In this document: piece by piece, positions 1 to 7,858 of the stretch
How the letters are laid out: each line of letters begins with the position of its first letter
Numbering within the stretch: the stretch's first letter is position 1
Assembly: GCF_014138625.1 (NCBI RefSeq)
Contig: NZ_JACJHY010000022.1
Coordinates: 62,001-126,000 of the forward strand
Source: Aminobacter ciceronei
Lineage (GTDB): Bacteria > Pseudomonadota > Alphaproteobacteria > Rhizobiales > Rhizobiaceae
Reading direction: 5' to 3'
DNA: 64,000 nt
Program-made: the position numbers and the translations under genes
The notes under the pieces: model-generated
What the model saw: the letters and a program-made list of their open reading frames with translations, nothing else
Told to the model about the DNA's origin: nothing
The model's database searches: none

Positions 1-791
1 ACCCTGGTCGTGTCGATCGCCCCGAATCCTTCGGCCTCCGTCAGCTCGCGGCAATCCGGTGGAATGTTGCTGCGGGCCATCGGCGCCAGCGCCAGTCCGG
101 CGGTGACGGCAAGGGAGAGGCCGTTGGTGGTATCGCTGGTGTAGGCGAAACGGTAATCGATGCCGCGCTGCTCGAGTGAGCGAAGCGCATACTCCCGCGA
201 CCAGCCGTGGCGGGTGTACATGGCAACCGGCAGCGGCCGCTCCAGATGCAGCTGGTGGTGAATGGAGGTCACCCAGACCGTCGGGTCATTCATCAGGACT
301 TCGGCGCCCGATGGAAATTGCCACTCGAAGACCACGGCAAGATCAAGTTCGCCGGCCGCGAGCGAAGCCAGTTGGGAGACCGAATAGCCGAACCGCACCG
401 TCACCTCCACCTTCGAATGGCGCTTGGCAAAGGCACCCAGGGCACGCGACAGAACAGGCTGGCCATATTCCTCTGGGATGCCAATGCGGACCGGTCCGCC
501 AAGCGGCGCCGCGCGCATCGACGACGCCGTTTCATCGAGCAGGGCAACGATGCGGCGCGCATTTCCGACGAGCTCGGTGCCGCGTTCGGTCAGGGCGACG
601 CCGCGCGCGCCGCGCGTGAACAGCACCTCGCCGACGACCTCCTCGAGGCGCTTGATCTGCATGCTGACCGCGGACTGGGTGCGCCCGACACCTTCGGCCG
701 CGCGGGTGAAATTGCCGCTCTCGGCAACCGCGAGGAAGGTGCGCAGCAGGTCGCTGTCGAGGCGTGCGGTCATGAAAACGTTTTCAGCCAT
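1..791 (-). CDS. LysR-family transcriptional regulator (3' end cut by window edge)
   Basis: The reverse strand is open from an ATG at 791 to the left edge, about 263 residues with no stop. The N-terminus is a LysR winged helix-turn-helix: a segment reading LLRTFLAVAESGNFTRAAE, then a recognition helix around RTQSAVSMQIKRLEE. An effector-binding domain follows, with GPVRIGIPEEYG near residue 95 and a GLSLAVTAGLALAP stretch near the cut end. Typical LysR proteins are about 300 residues, so some 40 are missing. It is divergent from the DMT exporter at 1080, which LysR genes often control; that link is inference. The effector is unknown. Confidence 0.9.
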   Translation of the reverse strand, partial: MAENVFMTARLDSDLLRTFLAVAESGNFTRAAEGVGRTQSAVSMQIKRLEEVVGEVLFTRGARGVALTERGTELVGNARRIVALLDETASSMRAAPLGGPVRIGIPEEYGQPVLSRALGAFAKRHSKVEVTVRFGYSVSQLASLAAGELDLAVVFEWQFPSGAEVLMNDPTVWVTSIHHQLHLERPLPVAMYTRHGWSREYALRSLEQRGIDYRFAYTSDTTNGLSLAVTAGLALAPMARSNIPPDCRELTEAEGFGAIDTTR

Positions 792-922
792 AAGAAATTC
801 TAATGGCTGCCATCATTCCAATTCGTTTGCATCGTGTCAAACGGCGGGGAATAGTCCCGCTACCCATTGGAAGGTGGTCGCAAGAGATGCGGCTGCGGAC
901 TGGTAATACCGTCCTCACTTTC

Positions 923-955
923 ACCCGCCGCAATCTTGCCGGCGGGTATTTTTTT
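923..955 (+). terminator. Intrinsic terminator inside the DMT leader
   Basis: ACCCGCCG (923-930) pairs perfectly with CGGCGGGT (940-947) over a 9-base loop, followed by ATTTTTTT. It lies about 125 bases upstream of the DMT start and reads rightward, where no protein gene ends. It could be an attenuator for the exporter or the 3' end of a small RNA starting in the divergent LysR promoter region. A second small hairpin, GCGGG/CCCGC, lies upstream near 843-861. Confidence 0.75.
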
Positions 956-1079
956 GGGGCAGCTGTGCGCCAGTCGCTGTCGCCGCTGGCCCAACAGGAG
1001 GCGCCGACAAGCGCTCTCGTTCCGCCCGATCTCAAGGTACAAATATCGGGACGACCTCTTAGCCAGGCACTCCTGCACC

Positions 1080-2024
1080 ATGCACAACAGAACGCTTCTC
1101 GGCATCCTCTGCCTTTGCCTGGGCGTGCTGGTGTTTTCGATCCAGGACGCGCTGATCAAGGCCGTGGCCGGCACCTATCCGGTCAGCGAAGCGCTGCTGA
1201 TCCGCGCCGTGGTGGCGTTGCCGATCCTGCTCCTGCTGGTGCATCGCGATGTCGGGCTTCCGGCACTCGCCTCGCCCAACTGGCGCTTCCTCGCAACGCG
1301 CTCGACGATCCTGTTCGTGTCTTACTGCGCCTACTACCTGGCGATACCGGCGCTGCCGATCGCCGATGCGGCGGCGCTCTTCTTCCTGACGCCATTGCTG
1401 ATCATGACCATGGCCGGTCCCTATCTCGGCGAACCGGTGCCGTGGCAGAGCCTTGCCGCCGGCACGGTCGGGCTTTTCGGTGTGGTCATCATGGTCAATC
1501 CCGGCGCCGGCATCTTCGAATGGGCGGCCTTGCTGTCGCTCGCCTCGGCGTTTCTCTACAGCTTCTCGCAGCTGATGGCGCGCAAGGTCGGCGTGACGGA
1601 AAGTGCGACGACAATGGCCTTCTACCAGAACGCCGCCTATCTCTTCGGCGCCGTGCTGATCACCACGATCTTCTCGGCCGCCGGCTTCCAGCAGACAGGC
1701 CATCCCAGCCTCGATTTTTTGATGCGGCCATGGATCTGGCCGAGCCTGCGCGACTTCCTGATGATGGGCGCCTGCGGCATCATTGCCGCTGTCGGCATGG
1801 TGCTGCTTGGCCAAGCCTATCGGCTGACGCCCGCCAACAAGGCGGCGACTTTCGAATACACCGGGCTGTTGTGGGCACCGCTGTGGGGCTTCCTGTTATT
1901 CGCCGAGGTGCCCGGAACCGGCACGGTGATCGGCGCGCTGCTGATCGTCGGCGCCGGTATATTCGCGCTGAATGTCGGGACGCGGACGCCTCAGGCGGCG
2001 CCGGCGAGCGCCACTGCCGACTGA
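1080..2024 (+). CDS. DMT-superfamily (EamA/RhaT) transporter
   Basis: This is a 314-residue integral membrane protein with about ten hydrophobic helices arranged as two EamA repeats (roughly residues 5-140 and 150-285). The first helix begins LLGILCLCLGVLVFSIQDAL. Drug/metabolite transporters of this family are inner-membrane permeases, usually exporters of amino acids or small metabolites. The substrate cannot be read from sequence. I chose the ATG at 1080; the frame is open upstream, but that extension is not membrane-like and would run through the leader terminator. The end overlaps the convergent CpdR-like gene by 34 bases. Confidence 0.88.
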   Translation: MHNRTLLGILCLCLGVLVFSIQDALIKAVAGTYPVSEALLIRAVVALPILLLLVHRDVGLPALASPNWRFLATRSTILFVSYCAYYLAIPALPIADAAALFFLTPLLIMTMAGPYLGEPVPWQSLAAGTVGLFGVVIMVNPGAGIFEWAALLSLASAFLYSFSQLMARKVGVTESATTMAFYQNAAYLFGAVLITTIFSAAGFQQTGHPSLDFLMRPWIWPSLRDFLMMGACGIIAAVGMVLLGQAYRLTPANKAATFEYTGLLWAPLWGFLLFAEVPGTGTVIGALLIVGAGIFALNVGTRTPQAAPASATAD

Positions 2025-2386
2025 GCAGCCAGCGCCCGCGAAACGCGGTCACGAATGTCGTTGAGCGTGAACGGCTTCTGCACCACATCGATGATGATGG
2101 CGTCGAGTTCCTCTGCGCGCTCGCGCTGGTCGGCATAGCCGGTCATCAGCAGGATCGGCAGCCCGGGATAGGCGCGTGCTGCATTCTGCGCCATCTCGAT
2201 GCCGTCCATCTCCGGCATGCGGATGTCGGAGACGATCAGGTCGTACCCGCCGCGCTCTGCGTGAATGGAGTCGAGCCCTTCGGCGCCATCGCAAGCGACG
2301 TCGACCTTGTGGCCGGCGCGTTCGAGCGCGCGGGCTGCGAGAGTGCGGACGGACTCATCGTCCTCAACGATCAGAAGTTTTGCCAT
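1991..2386 (-). CDS. CpdR-like single-domain response regulator
   Basis: This 131-residue protein is a lone CheY-like receiver without an output domain. Visible landmarks are the acidic pair D9-D10 (in LIVEDDES), phosphoacceptor D54 (VSDIRMPEMDG), T82 (LLMTGYAD) and K104 (VVQKPF). It resembles CpdR, which in alphaproteobacteria adapts ClpXP protease for cell-cycle substrates, and it ends in Ala-Ala. Caulobacter CpdR is itself a ClpXP substrate through its C-terminal alanines, so the tail may matter. I cannot tell CpdR1 from CpdR2 or another receiver. The ATG at 2386 starts exactly at the receiver fold. It follows hpt on the same strand with a 67-base gap. Confidence 0.8.
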   Translation of the reverse strand: MAKLLIVEDDESVRTLAARALERAGHKVDVACDGAEGLDSIHAERGGYDLIVSDIRMPEMDGIEMAQNAARAYPGLPILLMTGYADQRERAEELDAIIIDVVQKPFTLNDIRDRVSRALAAQSAVALAGAA

Positions 2387-2453
2387 GGCGGCGATATTTG
2401 CCGCGACTGGTTGACGATTCCTGAATGCCGCAAAATTTGTGATTAGCGGCTGA

Positions 2454-2996
2454 TCAGTCTTCGCCCTTGACCACTCCGACGAAGGGCAGCTCGCGGAAGG
2501 CGTGCGCCACATCCATGCCATAGCCGACGACGAAATAGTCGGGACAGTCGAAGCCGACATAATCGGCATTGAGGTCGGTCTTGCGGCGCATGCGCTTGTC
2601 GAGCAGCACAGCGATCGAGCAGCTCTTGGCGCCGCGCGACATCATCAGCTCGCGGGTGAACTTCAGCGTCTTGCCCGATTCGAGAATGTCGTCGATCAGC
2701 AGGACGTCGCGGCCGGCAACCTCGTTGTCGATGTCACGCAGCACGCGGACCTCGCCGCTCGTGGTGCCGGCACCATAGCTTGAAATGAAGATGAACTCGA
2801 CCTCCGGCGACAGGCCGACGTCGTGCATGGCGCGGATCAGGTCGGCGGCGAAGATGAACGAACCCTTCAGCACCGAGATGACCAGAAGGTCAGTGTAGTC
2901 GTGCGCCGCGATATCCTTGGCGAGTTCGAGATTGCGCCGTGCGATCGCCGAGGCGGAGAACAGCACTTCGATTTCCTTGTCGCGCACAACAGGCAT
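2454..2996 (-). CDS. hpt: Hypoxanthine phosphoribosyltransferase
   Basis: This 180-residue cytoplasmic purine-salvage enzyme transfers phosphoribose from PRPP to hypoxanthine or guanine. The signature is the PRPP loop VLLIDDILESGKTL near residues 98-111, preceded by SVLKGSFIFAADLIR (the LKG active-site loop). The length equals the bacterial Hpt family norm. It precedes the CpdR-like gene on the same strand and may be cotranscribed with it. Confidence 0.95.
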   Translation of the reverse strand: MPVVRDKEIEVLFSASAIARRNLELAKDIAAHDYTDLLVISVLKGSFIFAADLIRAMHDVGLSPEVEFIFISSYGAGTTSGEVRVLRDIDNEVAGRDVLLIDDILESGKTLKFTRELMMSRGAKSCSIAVLLDKRMRRKTDLNADYVGFDCPDYFVVGYGMDVAHAFRELPFVGVVKGED

Positions 2997-3005
2997 GACA
3001 GCATC

Positions 3006-3644
3006 CTATTCCGAGAAAGCGACCCTGACGGTCTTTACCCCGTTCATAGGCACGTCGAGCCGGCTCGAAAAGTCCCATCTTGCGCCGGCTGCCACCGGAA
3101 CCGTGCCTGTCCCCAGCCTGTAACGCAGGACTTTACCGTCTTCGCCGGTGACGGCGATGACGATCGGCGGCAGCGATACCGCCCTGTTTCCGTCGTTGAA
3201 AGCGGTGCCGTCGACGAGCAGAAGCGGCTTTCGGCCGGAGCTGTCGATGCGCGAAACGACGTCGGCGAGGCGCAGCTTCGGCGCCTGCCATGACAGCGGA
3301 AACGCCGCAGCATGCAGCACCTGGTGTCCGCCGGCGACCCAAAACGCCATTGCCACCAAGGAGATACAGGAGAGCCAGAAGATCGGCCCGCCGCGCGTCG
3401 GCCGGGCGTCCAGCCGCGAATGCGCTGGCCTGAGCATCTCCATTCCGCCCCGATTGGCTGGCTGAGTGGCGAGGACAGGCTGGACGGCGGATGATTCGTT
3501 TCGGCGATCGGCGCGAGCCACGACTTCGAAATCGGCGTCGACAATGTCCAAGGCAGGCGCGCGCTGGGGTTGGGCGGATGTGTCGCGGCCGTCATCGGTC
3601 ATGATTTCGCCGGAAACCGGGCGTGCTTTCCGCTGCTCAGCCAT
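3006..3644 (-). CDS. Single-pass membrane protein of unknown function, divergent from ftsE
   Basis: A 212-residue protein: a polar, Arg/Gln-rich N-terminal 80 residues, one membrane helix (PIFWLSCISLVAMAFWVAGG), then a C-terminal beta-rich domain (residues about 120-212) with PLLLVDGTAFNDGNRAVSLP. The arrangement resembles the C-terminal half of zinc-ribbon DUF3426 proteins found beside ftsEX in Rhizobiales, but I see no N-terminal CxxC zinc ribbon. The start at 3644 has an AAGGGG ribosome site. It shares the 230-base divergent promoter region, including the CtrA-type box, with ftsE. A much longer open frame continues upstream but is only the antisense of ftsEX. Confidence 0.72.
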   Translation of the reverse strand: MAEQRKARPVSGEIMTDDGRDTSAQPQRAPALDIVDADFEVVARADRRNESSAVQPVLATQPANRGGMEMLRPAHSRLDARPTRGGPIFWLSCISLVAMAFWVAGGHQVLHAAAFPLSWQAPKLRLADVVSRIDSSGRKPLLLVDGTAFNDGNRAVSLPPIVIAVTGEDGKVLRYRLGTGTVPVAAGARWDFSSRLDVPMNGVKTVRVAFSE

Positions 3645-3736
3645 CAGACCCCTTAGACATTCTGCCGAGAGGGGGTAAACGGAAATGGTTAATGCTTCGC
3701 CACCGAGGTGCTTCGGCGCCCCATTCCGGACGGAAA

Positions 3737-3752
3737 TTAACCGTCTCTTAAC
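3737..3752. promoter_or_regulatory. Perfect CtrA-type box between the 3006-3644 gene and ftsE
   Basis: The sequence TTAA-CCGTCTC-TTAAC matches the TTAA-N7-TTAAC consensus of the cell-cycle master regulator CtrA exactly. It lies 124 bases before the ftsE GTG and 93 bases before the divergent start. A further TTAA half-site occurs near 3687. Control of ftsEX by CtrA is inference from the match and the position. Confidence 0.7.
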
Positions 3753-3813
3753 CATGCGGACCCATGGTCGTTTCGTAGAAACGGGCAGCCAGGGTCCCGA
3801 TGAATCTCCGTGG

Positions 3814-3867
3814 ATTCGCAAGTTCCCAGGGTTTCGTAAGTTCCCAATGTTTCGCAAGTTCAAGGTC
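3814..3867 (+). repeat. Three-copy 18-bp tandem repeat just before ftsE
   Basis: Units at 3814-3831, 3832-3849 and 3850-3867 share the core TTCG(C/T)AAGTTC and differ at a few positions. The array ends eight bases before the ftsE GTG, so it would form the 5' untranslated region of ftsEX mRNA. The repeat keeps one reading frame (Arg-Lys-Phe-Pro-x-Phe units), but no convincing gene frames it. Confidence 0.8.
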
Positions 3868-3875
3868 TGCAGCAC

Positions 3876-4535
3876 GTGATCCGCTTCGAGAATGTCGGCC
3901 TCAGATACGGGATGGGACCGGAGATCCTGCGTGACATCTCCTTCCACATCCCCGAGCGCTCGTTCCAGTTCCTGAGCGGGCCGTCGGGCGCGGGCAAGAC
4001 CACCCTGCTGCGGCTGCTGTTTTTGTCGCTCAAGCCGACGCGTGGCCTGATCAGCGTCTTCGGCAAGGACCGTTCGCGCATCTCGCGCACCGAGCTGCCG
4101 CTGATGCGCCGGCGTATTGGCGTGGTGTTCCAGGATTTCCGCCTGCTCGACCACATGACCACCTACGAGAACGTGGCGTTGCCGCTGCGCGTGCGCGGGC
4201 GCGAAGAGGCAAGCTACCGCACCGACGTCACCGAACTGCTCAAATGGGTCGGCCTCGGCGAGCGCATGCATGTGCTGCCGCCGGTGCTTTCGGGCGGCGA
4301 AAAGCAACGCGCCGCGATCGCCCGCGCGCTGATCGAGCAGCCCGAGATCCTGCTGGCCGACGAGCCAACCGGCAATGTCGACCCGCCACTGGCGCGGCGC
4401 CTGCTCAGGCTGTTCATCGAGCTCAACCGGCTTGGCACCGCGGTGGTGATCGCAACCCACGATCTCGGCCTGATGGACCAGGTCGATGCTCGGCGCATGA
4501 TTCTCGCCGGCGGAAGGCTCGACATCTATGACTGA
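3876..4535 (+). CDS. ftsE: Cell-division ATP-binding protein FtsE
   Basis: A 219-residue ABC ATPase that pairs with FtsX in the inner membrane and drives septal peptidoglycan hydrolase activation. All motifs are intact: Walker A GPSGAGKTTLL (residues 35-45), Q-loop VFQDFRLL, signature LSGGEKQRAAIARAL, Walker B ILLADEPTG and H-loop ATHD. Translation starts at GTG 3876, giving the usual MIRFENVGLRYG opening. The stop overlaps the ftsX start by eight bases, so the pair is translationally coupled. Confidence 0.97.
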   Translation: MIRFENVGLRYGMGPEILRDISFHIPERSFQFLSGPSGAGKTTLLRLLFLSLKPTRGLISVFGKDRSRISRTELPLMRRRIGVVFQDFRLLDHMTTYENVALPLRVRGREEASYRTDVTELLKWVGLGERMHVLPPVLSGGEKQRAAIARALIEQPEILLADEPTGNVDPPLARRLLRLFIELNRLGTAVVIATHDLGLMDQVDARRMILAGGRLDIYD

Positions 4536-5541
4536 GGCCCAAGCCGACAGCAGCACACACCACGAGGAATTCGAGGACGAATTCGAGGATGCGCCGCTCC
4601 AACAGCCGGCGCCAAGGCTGCAGCGCAAGACCGCCCCCATCGTGCCGTCACAGAACATCGCCGGCCGCGCGCTGGTGCTGGTCATCGCCATCATGACGTT
4701 CTTGTCGTGCCTGACGCTGGGTGCGGTCACGCTGGTGCGCGACACCGCCTCGGTGTGGGAAAACCAGATCGCCCGCGAGGCGACGATCCAGATCAAGCCC
4801 GCCGAAGGGCTGGACATGGAGGCGGCACTGGAGACGGCCGCACGCATCGCCGGCGAATTCGCCGGCGTCAGCGGCACCAAGATCGTCGATCGCGCCGCTA
4901 CCGCGCGGCTGCTCGAACCGTGGCTCGGCTCGGGATTGAACATCGACGAGCTGCCGGTGCCGCGGCTGGTGATCGTCACCATCGACCAGAGCAGCCCGCC
5001 CGATTTCGGCGCGATGCGCCAGGCGATCAGCCCCAAGGTGCCAACCGCCACGCTCGACGATCACCGCACCTGGGTCGACCGGCTGGTGGCGATGGCGCGC
5101 ACGACGGTCACCATCGGCACCGGCGTGCTGGTGCTGATGCTGGCAGCGACTGTGCTGTCTGTGGTGTTTGCGACGCGCGGCGCCATGGCCGGCAACGGCC
5201 ACATCATCGAGGTGCTGCATTTCGTCGGCGCCGAGGCCAATTTCATCGCCAGCGAGTTCCGCCGTCACTTCCTGCTCACCGGCATGACGGGTGCGGCCGC
5301 CGGTGGCGTTGCCGCTGTGGTGGTCTTCATCATCTTTTCGTGGTGGTCGTCGCTCAATCTCGCGACGCCGGAAGCCGACCAGGCAACCGCCCTGTTCGGC
5401 AACTTCGCCATCGGCCTGAACGGTTATCTCGGCGTCGCCGTGATCGTCGCTGTCATTGGCGCATTGACTGCCGCGACATCACATTTCACCGTCGTCAGCT
5501 ATCTCGGCGACATCGACGTGCAGCATCCGGAAAGGATGTGA
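4528..5541 (+). CDS. ftsX: Cell-division permease FtsX
   Basis: A 337-residue inner-membrane partner of FtsE. An acidic cytoplasmic N-tail (EEFEDEFEDAP) precedes membrane helix 1 (ALVLVIAIMTFLSCLTLGAV). A periplasmic loop of about 110 residues follows, then three further helices near residues 195-215, 250-270 and 300-322. This is the standard four-helix FtsX topology. The start overlaps the end of ftsE, as in most bacteria. The long acidic N-tail is typical of alphaproteobacterial FtsX. Confidence 0.95.
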   Translation: MTEAQADSSTHHEEFEDEFEDAPLQQPAPRLQRKTAPIVPSQNIAGRALVLVIAIMTFLSCLTLGAVTLVRDTASVWENQIAREATIQIKPAEGLDMEAALETAARIAGEFAGVSGTKIVDRAATARLLEPWLGSGLNIDELPVPRLVIVTIDQSSPPDFGAMRQAISPKVPTATLDDHRTWVDRLVAMARTTVTIGTGVLVLMLAATVLSVVFATRGAMAGNGHIIEVLHFVGAEANFIASEFRRHFLLTGMTGAAAGGVAAVVVFIIFSWWSSLNLATPEADQATALFGNFAIGLNGYLGVAVIVAVIGALTAATSHFTVVSYLGDIDVQHPERM

Positions 5542-5621
5542 TCACCGATGATGTCACTTTGTTGCAGAATGTGCTTAGATAGGCGCTGCAAAAGCCGCAA
5601 TCCCTGCTTAACCATGGCTTC

Positions 5622-6332
5622 GTGATGGGTCAGAACGCGCTCGCCGCATCGGGGACGGTTTCCGGATCGAAAATCTACCCGGCCGGGCTCAAGCCGCGCC
5701 GGAGAAGTGTTTTTTTGCGCCGCATTTTGTTCATCCTCGTCGCAGCGGCCTTCATCTTCACCGGTGGCTTCGCGCTGTTTGCAACGCATGTCAGTCGACT
5801 GACCACGCCGGCCAACCCTGCCAAGGCCGACGCCATCATCGTTTTGACCGGCGGCCAGTCGCGGCTGGATGCGGCACTAGACCTGCTCAAGGCCGGCAAG
5901 GGCGAACGCCTGCTGATCAGCGGCGTCCATCCCTCGGCAACGCGCCGCCAGCTGCAGCTGGCGACGCGCAGCGACAAGTCGCTGTTCAACCGTGTCGACA
6001 TCGACCGCGCCGCGCTCGACACCATCGGTAATGCCGAGGAAAGCGCCAAGTGGGTCGAAAGCCACGACTATGCCCGTGTCATCCTCGTCACCAACAACTA
6101 CCACATGCCGCGCAGCATGCTGGAAATGGGCCGGCTTTTGCGCAAGGCCAGCCTGGACCCCTACCCGGTCGTCAACTCCAAGCTTGGCGAAGGCCGCTGG
6201 CTGACCAAGCCCGAAGCGTTCCGCGTGCTGTTCACCGAATACAACAAGTACCTGCTGGCGCTCGCGCGCGGCATCGTGCCGGTCAAGCCGACCTCGGACG
6301 GCATGGTCGTGGTGCAGGCCGCCGCCGAATAG
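5622..6332 (+). CDS. YdcF/SanA-like DUF218 membrane-anchored protein
   Basis: A 236-residue protein with one N-terminal membrane helix (RILFILVAAAFIFTGGFALF) and a DUF218 domain. Typical landmarks are ADAIIVLTGGQSRLDAAL, LLISGV, the ...NAEESAKWV helix and VILVTNNYHMPRSMLEM. DUF218 proteins such as SanA and ElyC act at the envelope and are linked to peptidoglycan precursor or barrier maintenance; the reaction is unsettled. The start is GTG 5622 or the ATG directly after it. It lies between ftsX and plsC on the same strand, an envelope-themed cluster in rhizobia. Confidence 0.88.
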   Translation: MMGQNALAASGTVSGSKIYPAGLKPRRRSVFLRRILFILVAAAFIFTGGFALFATHVSRLTTPANPAKADAIIVLTGGQSRLDAALDLLKAGKGERLLISGVHPSATRRQLQLATRSDKSLFNRVDIDRAALDTIGNAEESAKWVESHDYARVILVTNNYHMPRSMLEMGRLLRKASLDPYPVVNSKLGEGRWLTKPEAFRVLFTEYNKYLLALARGIVPVKPTSDGMVVVQAAAE

Positions 6333-6437
6333 GCACTCTGCCACGCAAAAGCTCATTCCAAGACGAAGCGGCGTTTTCCTTTTTGGACGGCTTGGTGTAA
6401 CCAACGGCGAAATCCCGTCCTCAGGCGCCCCTCACCA

Positions 6438-7226
6438 ATGCTCCATATCCGCTCGCTGGCATTCAACTTCGTCTTCTATGTCAGCCTGATCGCCCAGATG
6501 ATCTTCTGGACGCCCTACTATTTCCTGTCGCCACGCCACCGCGCCTGGCTGGTGCCCAAATTCTGGGCGCGTTCGAGCCTGTGGCTGCAGGAAAAGATCG
6601 CTGGCACGAAGAGCGAGGTCACGGGGCTCGAAAACCTGCCTGCGGGTTCGTTCATCCTGGCGCCCAAGCACCAGTCGTTCTGGGACGCCATCGCCTTTTT
6701 CCCCTACTTGCGCGACCCGCTCTACATCCTCAAGCGCGAGCTGATGTGGATCCCGTTCTTCGGCTGGTACATCGCCAAGATGAAGATGATCCCGGTCAAC
6801 CGTGGCAAGCGCTCGGCAGCCCTGAAGGCCGTTGTCGTGGCAACCCGCCGGGAAATGCAGAACGACCGCCAACTGATCATCTATCCCGAGGGCACCCGCC
6901 GCGCGCCCGGCGACGAGCCGGCCTACAAGTGGGGCATCGCCGAACTTTATGCGGCGCTCAACATGCCCGTCGTGCCCGTCGCCCATGTCGCCGGCCTGTA
7001 CTGGCCGCGTCGCAAGTTCCTGCGTTACCCCGGCACCATCAAGGCCCGTTTCCTGAAGCCGATTCCGGCGGGCCTTTCGCGCGAGGAATTCATGCAGCGC
7101 CTGATCTCGGAAACCGAGGCCGCCTGCGACGCGTTCCTGATCGAAGCGGCAACCTCGAAGAACCCGCCGCCGATGCCGCCGACGGCGGTAAAGCGGCTCA
7201 GGGAATTGGGCGTCGAGGTCGGCTAG
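6438..7226 (+). CDS. plsC: 1-acyl-sn-glycerol-3-phosphate acyltransferase
   Basis: A 262-residue membrane-associated enzyme that acylates lysophosphatidic acid to phosphatidic acid. The catalytic HX4D motif is in PKHQSFWDA, the substrate-binding motif is IYPEGTRR, and an N-terminal hydrophobic helix (FNFVFYVSLIAQMIFW) anchors it. The stop overlaps the convergent coq7 stop by four bases. It may be cotranscribed with ftsX and ydcF-like genes upstream. Confidence 0.94.
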   Translation: MLHIRSLAFNFVFYVSLIAQMIFWTPYYFLSPRHRAWLVPKFWARSSLWLQEKIAGTKSEVTGLENLPAGSFILAPKHQSFWDAIAFFPYLRDPLYILKRELMWIPFFGWYIAKMKMIPVNRGKRSAALKAVVVATRREMQNDRQLIIYPEGTRRAPGDEPAYKWGIAELYAALNMPVVPVAHVAGLYWPRRKFLRYPGTIKARFLKPIPAGLSREEFMQRLISETEAACDAFLIEAATSKNPPPMPPTAVKRLRELGVEVG

Positions 7227-7798
7227 CTGCCGGCCGCCAGCTCGCGCTTCATCCAGCTCGTATCGCCCCAGGTCGACAGCCAGATCATCATGGCTGTCGC
7301 CGCCGAGATCGCCCCATAGGCCAGCCTGTAAGGCACGCCCTTGGCGGACCTGCGCTGGCGCGCGACCTCAAGATGCTCGAGTTCCTCCTGCTGGATGTCG
7401 AGGATGGCGGCATGCAGCCGCTCGTCCCGACGTTCCAGGAAACGAAGCTGTTCTTCGAGATGGCGATGCACGGTGGCCTCCACCGCTTCCGTGCACAGCC
7501 AGACCATCTGCGGTCCAAGCACCGATGTAACCAATCCCAGCACATAGCCGCCAAGCGACCAGAACTTCATGACACGGCACGGCCGCGTGTCGCGTGTCGG
7601 CATGGCGTCGCGAAAGATCCTGGCGTGAAGGATCTCGTCGGCGCGCATTTTCTCCAGCTCCGGCTGGATCACCGGGAAGAACCGCCGGGCAACAGCGATT
7701 TGCGCGCCATAGATGTTGATCGCGGCGCGTTCGCCAGCGTGATTGACCTTGAGGATACGCTGGATCGTGATCTTGTCCGCGCTTGCAGGCAGCAGCAT
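7223..7798 (-). CDS. coq7: COQ7-type demethoxyubiquinone hydroxylase
   Basis: This 191-residue carboxylate-bridged di-iron enzyme hydroxylates demethoxyubiquinone in ubiquinone synthesis. Iron-ligand motifs are visible: NHAGERAAINIYG (the first ExxH-type region), EKMRADEILHARIF (E..H), a later glutamate in TEAVEATVHRHLEEQ, and IQQEELEHLEVA (E..EH). The ATG at 7798 has a GGGGG ribosome site. A longer GTG-started form to 7834 has no ribosome site. Alphaproteobacteria use this route instead of UbiF. Confidence 0.9.
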   Translation of the reverse strand: MLLPASADKITIQRILKVNHAGERAAINIYGAQIAVARRFFPVIQPELEKMRADEILHARIFRDAMPTRDTRPCRVMKFWSLGGYVLGLVTSVLGPQMVWLCTEAVEATVHRHLEEQLRFLERRDERLHAAILDIQQEELEHLEVARQRRSAKGVPYRLAYGAISAATAMMIWLSTWGDTSWMKRELAAGS

Positions 7799-7858
7799 CG
7801 ATGTCCCCCGACTACGATGCTCCCTTGATATCACTGATCCTTGATATGTGACACGAGG

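Noticed and set aside
803-2446. A 547-codon forward frame across the DMT transporter and CpdR-like gene
   Set aside because: It is out of frame with the clear EamA protein and crosses a strong terminator.
3645-5051. Extension of the 3006-3644 membrane gene into a frame of 681 codons
   Set aside because: The extra part lies opposite ftsE and ftsX and has no domain. A good ribosome site supports starting at 3644.
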